Shown here: one piece after another, positions 54,178 to 61,157 of the stretch | Numbering within the stretch: position 1 is the stretch's first letter | Layout: each line of letters opens with the position of its first letter | DNA from: Anammoximicrobium sp964409865 | Lineage (GTDB): Bacteria; Planctomycetota; Planctomycetia; Pirellulales; Pirellulaceae | Reading direction: 5' to 3' | NCBI GenBank assembly: GCA_964409865.1 | Contig: CAYPGE010000003.1 | Span: 1-64,000, forward strand | Length of the DNA: 64,000 nucleotides | The notes under the pieces: generated by a model | Seen by the model: the letters and a program-made list of their open reading frames with translations, nothing else | Told to the model about the DNA's origin: nothing | The model's database searches: none | Program-made: the position numbers and the translations under genes

Positions 54178-55836
54178 CTACCTGAACGGGTCCTCCTCGG
54201 CGCCGCCCGCAGCCGGTTTCGGCGCAGCTCCCCCGGCTCCGAACGGATCTGCGCCGCCTTGGCCGCCCGCAGCCGGCTTCGGCGCAGCTCCCCCGGCTCC
54301 AAACGGATCTACGCCGCCTTGGCCGCCCGCAGCCGGTTTCGGCGCGGCTCCCCCGGCTCCAAAGGGGTCCACGCCGCCTGCCCCCGGTTGAACTCCGCCG
54401 CCGAACGGATCGACATCCACGCCGGGCGCAGCCGGTTTCGCCGCCGGCTTGGCGGCCGGCTTCGCCTTGGTGTCCTCCAGTCCTTCCTGCTTGATCTCAG
54501 GCCGCCGCTTCTGCTCCGCTTCAACCAGATCCACGTGGACCAGCGGCCACTGGAGTTCGGTCTCGTGCAGGCACTGGATCACGCCCGTCGCCGTCCCGAT
54601 GATGATCCGATCGGTTTTTGCGTTGGCGAAGAAGAAATCGGCGGGAGGGGCGCCCATCACAGCGGTCCGGCCGCCGGTTTTGGCATCCAGGATCGCGAGC
54701 CGCCCCGTCACGCTCAAACAGTACAACCGGTCCTTGCTCGCCGCCACCAAGCGCTGGACCTGGGGCACCGACCACTTCTCGGTGCCCGTCTCCAGATTCA
54801 GGCAGAACATGCTGCCCTTGTCGGTCACGACGTACGCCGAATCGCCGATGGGAACCGGGCTGTTGCTGATCGCCTCGCCGGTGGAAAACCGCCAGTACTC
54901 GTCGCCGCTGGTCTCGTGCAGGCAGTACACGTAACCGTCGATCGAGGCCACGAGTAGCTTGCCGGGACTGGCGTACGCCGCCTGCGAGACGATCGCTTTC
55001 CTGGCTTCCATGCGGTACCGCATCCCTTTTTGCGTGGTACGGGCCACGTACAAAAAGCCGCGGTCGGTGGGCCACACCACGCTTAACGGCGTGACGGTCG
55101 GCTGGATCAGCACGCGCCCATTGGAGCGGTAGATCTCCGGCAGCGTCCGCGTCTCTCTGATGTCATACAACTCGACGTCGCCGGCGAACGTGGGGACGAT
55201 CACATACTCTTCGGTCAGGGCCGGCCCGGCGGACGCCACTCCCTGGATCGGGCGAATCCAAGCCATTTCCCCGGTATCGCGCTTGAGCAAGTGCAAGGTG
55301 GAGCCATTCAACACGGCCACATAGTTCTCGTTCACGCCCGGCCGTTCCAAGGGGTAAGTGCGGTTGCCCACGACTTTGCTCCAGCGTGTCTGGCCGGTCT
55401 CGGCATCGATGGCGTGTAGCACCGCGCGGTCCGTGACGACGTACAGCGTGATCTGGGGCACCTCGATCGTTTGGATCTTGCCCTCGATCTCCCGCAGCTT
55501 GAGTTCCTCGACGAACGCCTTGGCTTCCTTTTCGGCCGCTTCCTTGCCTAACACGTCGCCGAAGCGGTCCGTGTCCCGTTCCGAGAAGGTCCGTTTGCGG
55601 TCCTGGTAGTGGACCTCGTACACGGTGTGCTTCTGCAGCGCGCTGACGAAGTAGGTCCAGTCCGTCACGCGGCCCCGCGCCGAGTCGAGTGAGACCTGGG
55701 TGAACCAGGCCCGTTCCAGCCCGTACCGGCGCGCCTCCACCTCCGAAATCAGTCCAAACTTGCCGTAATCGGCTTGGACGGTGGCGGACAGTGCGGCCAA
55801 CAAGACCCCGACGGAAGCAGCGAGTGTTCGGGACAT
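54178..55836 (-). CDS. PQQ-like beta-propeller exported protein with DPFG tail
   Basis: A 552-aa protein with a signal peptide (MSRTLAASVGVLLAALSATVQA). Residues 120-425 form a PQQ-type propeller: LHAIDAETGQTRWSKVVG, LHLLKRDTGEMAWIRP, YCLHETSGDEYWRFSTG, FCLNLETGTEKWSVPQ and LAILDAKTGGRTAV. No cofactor site or enzyme motif is visible, so a scaffold or assembly role (as in BamB) is as likely as a dehydrogenase. A basic linker leads to a C-terminal tail with three tandem 20-aa copies of DPFGAGGAAPKPAAGGQGG-type sequence and a final DPFR. A strong promoter (TTGACA-17-TAGACT) and a 14-bp palindrome lie in its leader, and a strong terminator follows, so it is a single-gene unit. Confidence 0.85.
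   Translation of the reverse strand: MSRTLAASVGVLLAALSATVQADYGKFGLISEVEARRYGLERAWFTQVSLDSARGRVTDWTYFVSALQKHTVYEVHYQDRKRTFSERDTDRFGDVLGKEAAEKEAKAFVEELKLREIEGKIQTIEVPQITLYVVTDRAVLHAIDAETGQTRWSKVVGNRTYPLERPGVNENYVAVLNGSTLHLLKRDTGEMAWIRPIQGVASAGPALTEEYVIVPTFAGDVELYDIRETRTLPEIYRSNGRVLIQPTVTPLSVVWPTDRGFLYVARTTQKGMRYRMEARKAIVSQAAYASPGKLLVASIDGYVYCLHETSGDEYWRFSTGEAISNSPVPIGDSAYVVTDKGSMFCLNLETGTEKWSVPQVQRLVAASKDRLYCLSVTGRLAILDAKTGGRTAVMGAPPADFFFANAKTDRIIIGTATGVIQCLHETELQWPLVHVDLVEAEQKRRPEIKQEGLEDTKAKPAAKPAAKPAAPGVDVDPFGGGVQPGAGGVDPFGAGGAAPKPAAGGQGGVDPFGAGGAAPKPAAGGQGGADPFGAGGAAPKPAAGGAEEDPFR
54203..54382 (-). repeat. 60-bp tandem repeat coding for the DPFG tail
   Basis: Three copies of a 60-bp unit begin at 54203, 54263 and 54323 (landmark CCGCCCGCAGCCGG). 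They differ by only a few bases and encode Pro/Ala/Gly-rich 20-residue repeats. Changes in copy number would keep the frame. Confidence 0.92.
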
Positions 55837-55840
55837 GACA

Positions 55841-55854
55841 ATTTTCCGGAAAAT
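55841..55854. promoter_or_regulatory. 14-bp perfect palindrome before the start codon
   Basis: ATTTTCCGGAAAAT lies 4 bp upstream of the PQQ-propeller ATG, downstream of its promoter. Its GGAAAA half is the only Shine-Dalgarno-like sequence, so a bound protein, or pairing between transcripts, could block translation. Confidence 0.5.
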
Positions 55855-55892
55855 ACCGACCGGGAAACGGGTGAAGGGATGCCCTTTACGTT

Positions 55893-55921
55893 AGTCTAAG
55901 CGGCCATCCGCTGCCTGTCAA
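55893..55921 (-). promoter_or_regulatory. Strong sigma-70-type promoter
   Basis: On the minus strand a perfect TTGACA (55916-55921) and TAGACT (55893-55898) are separated by 17 bp. Transcription would start near 55886, giving a leader of about 50 nt to the ATG at 55836. This is the best promoter in the window. Confidence 0.78.
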
Positions 55922-55932
55922 AAATTGTATCG

Positions 55933-57459
55933 TCACGGAGAAGGGAGTTCTTCCAACAGCCCTTGCCAGATGACGAAAGCCGCGTCCCCCTCGTAGCCAG
56001 CCAGATTCTTGCCCGGATCGTCGACGATCGCCCCCAAGACCAGGAGCCTGCTGTCCGGCGAATACGCCTGCGAAGGCTCCAATTTGCGGTAGACGGCCAC
56101 GCTCTGCTCGCCGCCGCTTATCGTCAGGTCGATCACCTCATAGCCGCCCTGCTGGCGGACTTGCTTGACGGTGCCCACCAGCAGCACGCCGTGGCTGTCG
56201 CGGCCGGTCGCCTTCAGCCAACCCCCGGCGACCCTGCCGAGCGTGTTCAATTTCGCGTCGTCGGCCTTCAGGGATTGGACGAGTTCGACTGCCGTCTGCA
56301 ACTCGGCGCCGGCAGGTTCCTTGCGAAACGCGAGGGTTTCGCCCAACTTGGCAAGCGCCACGTAACTTTGCCTGATCAGTTCCCGCGAGTCCGCATCGGA
56401 GCCCGACCGCCAGGCGCGGACCACCGTCTCGGCGTCCTCGGCGGCCGAGGCCAATTCGGCCGCCGTCGTCTGTGGGGCGTTGGGCAGCGGTTCCACCACC
56501 GACTTCGGTGCTTCGTCCGGTTTGCCCTTCGCCTCCTCCTCAGGGCCCACCACCACCGGGTCTGCGACGGGCTTGTCGTCCAGGGGCATCTCGGTGTCCA
56601 GTTCCATGTCTGCCAAGGGATCGGTTTCCACTTCCGGCAGCGCCGTCAAATCGTGCTTTGGTTTGGCCGGAGCCGGCGCAACACCGAACGGATCCGCCTC
56701 GCGCGCGTCGGGCGCTAGCAGCTCCGCACCGCCGGTCTTCTGCGATTTGCCGGACCTCTTGGCCCTGCCTCCAGACGACTTCACCCCGTCAGGCGTCGCA
56801 GCCGATTCGTCGGGGGTGACAAAGGTGCGTTGCGGCAACTCCCCCGGCGGCGCGCCGCTGGCTGTCTTCGGCGCCGCGGCGGCGATCGTTCCCGACTCGC
56901 TGACGGCCTCGCTCGAGGGTTTCCGACCGCGATACCTTTCCGGCACGACCCAGGGGGCGAAGCGGGCGATTTTCGGCGCCAATCCCGAAATGTCGGCCCG
57001 CTTGCTCGGCCACTCCTTCGCCGACCCGATCCACCACAGAATGACCTGAGCGATGACCAGCCCCGCAACGCCACCCAAAACGATCTTGACGCCCTCCGCG
57101 ACGGGGTTCTTGGGCTTGCGTTTCGCCGCCGCGGCGGGCCGGCGGCGGCGCGCCGCAGTCGTCGCCGGCGCACCCGGCGCGGCCGTCTCGATGCTCAGGG
57201 GAGCGAACCCTCCGCTGTTGCTTTCCGGCTCGACGAACAACGGGATTGCGCCGCTTGCCGCTGCAGTTGCTCCGGTCGAGGGCATGGCCGCAACGGCGTC
57301 CGGGTCGTCGACCACGATCAACTCCGGCGGCATCTTGTCCAGGACGGCCGCCAGCGGAAACTCTGCCTGGCACAGGGGACAACGAACCGTGGCCCGCTGG
57401 CTGGCCCGCAGGGGCAACACCACCGAATCGGCGCATTTGGGGCAGGCAACAATCGTCAT
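55933..57459 (-). CDS. Zinc-ribbon membrane protein with DPFG motif
   Basis: A 508-aa protein; AGGAG lies before the ATG. The N-terminus MTIVACPKCADSVVLPL and VRCPLCQAEFPL gives two CxxC pairs, a cytoplasmic zinc ribbon. A Pro/Ala/Lys linker leads to one membrane helix (KIVLGGVAGLVIAQVILWWIG, about 135-155). The rest is a low-complexity stretch (200-310) holding ADPFGVAPAPAKP, then a conserved C-terminal domain (about 330-508: EDAETVVRAWRSGSDADSR, ELQTAVELVQSLKADDAKLN and VGTVKQVRQQGGYEVIDLTISGG). No known function. It precedes the PQQ-propeller gene by 96 bp, has the same DPFG motif, and may act with it at the membrane. Confidence 0.78.
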   Translation of the reverse strand: MTIVACPKCADSVVLPLRASQRATVRCPLCQAEFPLAAVLDKMPPELIVVDDPDAVAAMPSTGATAAASGAIPLFVEPESNSGGFAPLSIETAAPGAPATTAARRRRPAAAAKRKPKNPVAEGVKIVLGGVAGLVIAQVILWWIGSAKEWPSKRADISGLAPKIARFAPWVVPERYRGRKPSSEAVSESGTIAAAAPKTASGAPPGELPQRTFVTPDESAATPDGVKSSGGRAKRSGKSQKTGGAELLAPDAREADPFGVAPAPAKPKHDLTALPEVETDPLADMELDTEMPLDDKPVADPVVVGPEEEAKGKPDEAPKSVVEPLPNAPQTTAAELASAAEDAETVVRAWRSGSDADSRELIRQSYVALAKLGETLAFRKEPAGAELQTAVELVQSLKADDAKLNTLGRVAGGWLKATGRDSHGVLLVGTVKQVRQQGGYEVIDLTISGGEQSVAVYRKLEPSQAYSPDSRLLVLGAIVDDPGKNLAGYEGDAAFVIWQGLLEELPSP

Positions 57460-57630
57460 AACAAGCTCCTGGACTTCTCGCTCCGGGAATTCTCACGTCC
57501 GCTCACTTAGCGACGCTGTCCAATCATTTTACTTAGCGGAAGCCACCTCCCGCTAGTCTGCCAGCCGACGAAGTCGCCGGATTCGGAGCGAATCGGGCCG
57601 GGATTCGTCCGGGCGGCGGCCGCGGTCGCA

Positions 57631-59094
57631 TCACGGAGGAGAGTTGTACACCTCGATCGTCGACAACGTCGGGCAAGCCAGGCACTTGGTCAGCTTGACG
57701 CGCAGGCGGTCGGCCTGGACTCGCTCCGTGCGAAGAATCCGGCGAGGACCGATCGTTTGCCCCTCAGTCAGCGCTTGCCATCGACCGCCGACGCGGGCTT
57801 CGATCTCGAACGATTCCACGCGCTGGCCCAGCGGAATGGGCTCTTGGATCCGTACACGGTCGAACTCGACGGCCCCGCCGAAATCCACTTCCAACGACGC
57901 CTCGCGGACGTTGTCATCCGCCGCCCAGTAGGTGTCGCGATCACCATCCGTCAACCGCACCGCGGCAAAACACTCAGCCCCATCCCGCACGTTGCTGGCG
58001 GTGACCGGCTTGCCCCGCGCTAGATCCGTGCGGAAGGTCTCCTGCAGCACCCGGCCGAATTCCAACAGCCGTGCCACGTCGTTCTCGTGGAACAGCCCGC
58101 GGCGGTCCGGCGGAACGTTCAGCAGCAGGTTGCAGCCGCGGCCGACGCTGGCATAGTAAATCTCCAACAGCTGGTCCAGGGTCTTGACCTTGTCGTTCTG
58201 CGACTCGTGCCAAAACCAGCCGGGACGGATCGAGACGTCGCATTCGGCGGGCACCCAGTGCGTGCCGCCACGGTCGCCGTGCCAGAGGGATTCCTTCTCG
58301 GAAACGCCCGGCCAGCGGCCTTCGCGGTTGAACGTGGCCCAGTTCGGGTCGTAGCCCAAGCCGCTTTCGTTGCCGACCCAGCGGATGTCCGGGCCGCCGT
58401 CGCTGAAGCGAATGCAACCGGGCTGCAACTCGCGGACCAGCGCCCAGGCCTTGGGCCATTGATAGTACGTCTTGTTGTCGATCGTCCGTCTTTCGCGAGC
58501 CCCGCCGTAGTATCCGTCGCCGCCGTTGGCCCCGTCATACCAGCTCTCGAAGATCTCGCCGTAGTTGGTCATCAGTTCGCGGAGCTGATTGCGGTAGTAC
58601 TCGACGTATGCATCGCGGGCGTATTCCGCGTGATTCCGGTCCCAAGGCGACAGATAGACGCCGAACTTCAAGCCGTGCTTGCGGCAGGCGTCGGCGCATA
58701 GTTTCACGACGTCGCCTTGGCCATTCTGCCACGGAGAATGCTTCACCGAGTGTTCCGTGTATTGGCTCGGCCACAGGCAGAAGCCATCGTGGTGCTTGGC
58801 GGTCAGTATCAGCCCCTTCATGCCAGCCTCTTTGGCGACTCGCGCCCACTGGTCGGCATCCAGTTGAGTCGGATTGAACAGCTGGGGCGATTCGTCGCCG
58901 TTGCCCCATTCGCGATCGGTGAACGTGTTCAACGTAAAGTGGATAAAGCCGTAGAACTCCAACGGGTGCCACGCCAGGTGGGCTTCGCTCGGCACCGCAC
59001 CAAACGGCTGGGGCGGCGCGAACGGCTCGGCGGACAATGCGTCGCTGAAAAGGAACAACGGGACAGCAGCGGCAAAGCAACACACTCGCATCAT
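57631..59094 (-). CDS. Secreted alpha-L-fucosidase (GH29) with discoidin-like domain
   Basis: A 487-aa protein with a signal peptide (MMRVCCFAAAVPLFLFSDALSA). The GH29 barrel starts at WHPLEFYGFIHFTLNTF and shows LILTAKHHDGFCLWPSQYTEHSV (the conserved HHDGF block), KFGVYLSPWDRN, then ESWYDGANGGDGYYGG, in which the Asp after WY is the likely catalytic nucleophile, and LLLNVPPDRRGLF. Residues about 365-487 form an F5/8 discoidin-like carbohydrate-binding domain (DGDRDTYWAADD, LEVDFGGAVEFDRVRIQEPI). It would remove alpha-L-fucose from glycans outside the cytoplasm, in line with growth on fucosylated polysaccharides. A TGTGCA-17-TAGACT promoter lies 55 bp upstream. Confidence 0.93.
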   Translation of the reverse strand: MMRVCCFAAAVPLFLFSDALSAEPFAPPQPFGAVPSEAHLAWHPLEFYGFIHFTLNTFTDREWGNGDESPQLFNPTQLDADQWARVAKEAGMKGLILTAKHHDGFCLWPSQYTEHSVKHSPWQNGQGDVVKLCADACRKHGLKFGVYLSPWDRNHAEYARDAYVEYYRNQLRELMTNYGEIFESWYDGANGGDGYYGGARERRTIDNKTYYQWPKAWALVRELQPGCIRFSDGGPDIRWVGNESGLGYDPNWATFNREGRWPGVSEKESLWHGDRGGTHWVPAECDVSIRPGWFWHESQNDKVKTLDQLLEIYYASVGRGCNLLLNVPPDRRGLFHENDVARLLEFGRVLQETFRTDLARGKPVTASNVRDGAECFAAVRLTDGDRDTYWAADDNVREASLEVDFGGAVEFDRVRIQEPIPLGQRVESFEIEARVGGRWQALTEGQTIGPRRILRTERVQADRLRVKLTKCLACPTLSTIEVYNSPP

Positions 59095-59148
59095 GGTGGC
59101 ACCGTCAGGTTTGAAAAAGGGCGGAAAAGGAAGCGGACCGGCGCCAGT

Positions 59149-59177
59149 AGTCTAGCGGCTGAGGGCTGGTTTGCACA
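59149..59177 (-). promoter_or_regulatory. Probable promoter of the fucosidase gene
   Basis: On the minus strand TAGACT (59149-59154) lies 17 bp after TGTGCA (59172-59177, 3 of 6 consensus bases). The inferred leader of about 48 nt equals that of the PQQ-propeller gene, which has the same -10 hexamer. Confidence 0.5.
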
Positions 59178-59343
59178 GAACCAAGGCCGAGGGCAACCCG
59201 CTCATCGGCATCAATCCACGACCCAGACTCGACCTCGATGACTTTTTCCCAATCCCCCTTTCCCGCTCGGCCGACAACAATTAAACTCTGGGGTGTCCAA
59301 AACTCAAGAACTGCAGCTACCATCCGCGAAGGCTTGCACCGTT

Positions 59344-59547
59344 ATGCCGAAGCAAAAGACGCACAAAGGGACGAAGAAGCGTTTCCGCCTGACCGCCAAA
59401 GGGCACGTAAAACACCGGCACGCCGGCACAAGCCATTTACAGACCCGGATATCAAAAAAGCGGCGCAGAAACCTTCGTGGCACCACGGTTGTCCACGAGA
59501 CGATGGAGGCCAATGTGCGCCGCGCTCTGGCTGGGAACAGCAATTAA
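59344..59547 (+). CDS. rpmI: 50S ribosomal protein bL35
   Basis: A 67-aa basic protein, MPKQKTHKGTKKRFRLTAKG, with the family's KxKTHKGxxKRF start and HxxxSHLQTRISKKRRRNLR core. The ATG at 59344 gives the normal family length; the frame is open from 59293 but the extra residues are not bL35-like. It is the first gene of rpmI-rplT-pheS-pheT. Usually infC precedes rpmI; here a fucosidase on the other strand does. No strong Shine-Dalgarno is visible. Confidence 0.96.
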   Translation: MPKQKTHKGTKKRFRLTAKGHVKHRHAGTSHLQTRISKKRRRNLRGTTVVHETMEANVRRALAGNSN

Positions 59548-59673
59548 GCTGATCTGCCGCAGGGTCGAAGTGTCGCTTGCAGAAAGGAGCCACACCTTAC
59601 CGCGCCGTGGGCAATAAACACTGCCTCCGTTTTTGGCGGGGCCTGACGGTGCCAACGCATGGGATGAATCGTT

Positions 59674-60033
59674 ATGCGAACGAAGAATGGATGGTCCACG
59701 AATCGGGCCAAGAAGCGTTTATTTAAGCGTGCTAAAGGGTATCGAGGCGGTCGGCGAAAACTGCTGCGGACCGTCAAAGAGACGTTGATTCGCGCAGGCG
59801 CTTTCGCCTATCGCGACCGGCGAAACAAGAAGCGGAACATCCGCCGGTTGTGGATCATCCGCGTGAACGCGGCGGTCCGCCAGCGGGGCATGCGTTACAG
59901 CGAGTTCATCAACGGACTGAAGAAGGCCGGCATCGAGATGGACCGCAAGACGCTTTCCGAAATGGCGATTCACGACGCCCCTACGTTCGATCAGGTGGTG
60001 GACAAGGTTAAACAGGCTTTGGCAGCGGCCTAG
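59674..60033 (+). CDS. rplT: 50S ribosomal protein bL20
   Basis: A 119-aa basic protein of normal length. Family landmarks are NRAKKRLFKRAKGYRGGRR, AFAYRDRRNKKRNIRRLWI, RINAA-like RVNAAVRQRGMRYSEFI and the closing HDAPTFDQVVDKV. It binds 23S rRNA early in 50S assembly and in several bacteria represses its own operon by binding a leader that mimics rRNA. The 126-bp spacer after rpmI is long for this operon and holds an AAAGGAG (59583-59589) not followed by a usable start, so RNA structure with a regulatory role is possible but unproven. Confidence 0.97.
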   Translation: MRTKNGWSTNRAKKRLFKRAKGYRGGRRKLLRTVKETLIRAGAFAYRDRRNKKRNIRRLWIIRVNAAVRQRGMRYSEFINGLKKAGIEMDRKTLSEMAIHDAPTFDQVVDKVKQALAAA

Positions 60034-60055
60034 GGCCTGCTTCGTTCGGACGGCT

Positions 60056-61084
60056 ATGGCACTGGCGGATTTCACGAAACAGTTGGACGATTTGGCAGCG
60101 CAGGCGGTGCAAGCGTTCGCCTCGGCGGCTACGGCAGAGGCGGTCGAGGCGTCGCGCGTCGAGTTTCTGGGCGCGAAGCAGGGCCGACTCAAAGCGGCAC
60201 AAAAGGGCATGGGCGCTATCGACAAGTCCGATCGCCCCGCTGTCGGCAAGCGTTTCAACGAGGTCAAGGAGCAGGTCGAGTCGGCTTTCAAAGCCGCGTC
60301 CGAGCGACTGGCGGCCTCGCCGGTGGTGGCCAAGAAGAAAGAGGGACCGCAGTTCGACCCGACGGTGCCCGGCACGCCGCTTCGCATCGGCCATCTTCAC
60401 CCCATCACCCAGACGATGGAAGAGCTGAAAGACATCATGGGACGATTGGGCTTCTCGGTCGCCGACGGCCCGGAGGTCGAAGACGAGTGGCATAACTTCG
60501 AGGCGCTGAACATCCCTCGCGAGCACCCGGCCCGCGACCCGCTGGACAACTTCTACCTGGCTACGGCCGATACGGCGGCCGGCGCCAAGACGGCGCTGCT
60601 GCGCAGCCAGACGAGCACGGTCCAGATCCGGGTGATGGAAAAGACGCCGCCGCCGGTGCGGATCATCTGCCTGGGACGCGTCTACCGCCCCGACACCGCG
60701 GACGCCACGCACTACCCCATGTTCCACCAGATGGAAGGGCTGCTGATCGACACCCAGGTGACGATGGCCGACTTGAAGAGCGTATTGCGGTTGTTCGCCG
60801 CCAGCTATCTCGGCCGCGACGTCCACATTCGCTTCCGCCCGTCGTTCTTCCCGTTCACGGAGCCGAGCGTCGAGGCGGATTTCCACTGGGACGGACAATG
60901 GATCGAGTTTGGCGGCGCCGGAATGGTCGATCCCCAAGTACTGAACGCCGTGGGCTACGACCCGGAGAAATACATCGGCTTCGCCTTCGGGCTGGGCGTC
61001 GAGCGGCTGTGCATGCGCCGCCACGGGATCACCGACATCCGCGAGTTCTACAAGAACGACGTCCGCTTCCTTCACCAGTTCTAA
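60056..61084 (+). CDS. pheS: Phenylalanine--tRNA ligase alpha subunit
   Basis: A 342-aa protein, the usual length. The N-terminal coiled coil (1-90) is followed by the class II catalytic core: DGPEVEDEWHNFEALNIPREHPARD, LLRSQTSTVQIRVM, motif 2 with CLGRVYRPDTADATHYPMFHQMEGL, FRPSFFPFTEPSVEAD, and motif 3 GFAFGLGVERLCMRRHGITDIREFY. With PheT it forms the alpha2beta2 enzyme that charges tRNA-Phe. The start lies 22 bp after rplT. Only a weak CGGACGG precedes the ATG. Confidence 0.97.
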   Translation: MALADFTKQLDDLAAQAVQAFASAATAEAVEASRVEFLGAKQGRLKAAQKGMGAIDKSDRPAVGKRFNEVKEQVESAFKAASERLAASPVVAKKKEGPQFDPTVPGTPLRIGHLHPITQTMEELKDIMGRLGFSVADGPEVEDEWHNFEALNIPREHPARDPLDNFYLATADTAAGAKTALLRSQTSTVQIRVMEKTPPPVRIICLGRVYRPDTADATHYPMFHQMEGLLIDTQVTMADLKSVLRLFAASYLGRDVHIRFRPSFFPFTEPSVEADFHWDGQWIEFGGAGMVDPQVLNAVGYDPEKYIGFAFGLGVERLCMRRHGITDIREFYKNDVRFLHQF

Positions 61085-61086
61085 AC

Positions 61087-61147
61087 AGAAAAGGGGTCAG
61101 GACTCTTTTCTGGCCGGACTCAGGAAAAGAGTCCTGACCCCTTTTCT
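61087..61147. repeat. Perfect 24-bp inverted repeat between pheS and pheT
   Basis: Arms at 61087-61110 and 61124-61147 match perfectly (core AAAAGGGGTCAGGACTCTTTT) around a 13-bp centre (TGGCCGGACTCAG). The repeat fills almost the whole pheS-pheT gap and ends just before the pheT ribosome site (CGAGGTC). Its right arm ends in CCCCTTTTC, so it could also act as an attenuator. Its form suggests a mobile REP-type palindrome that landed in the operon. Confidence 0.92.
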
Positions 61148-61157
61148 CGAGGTCATC

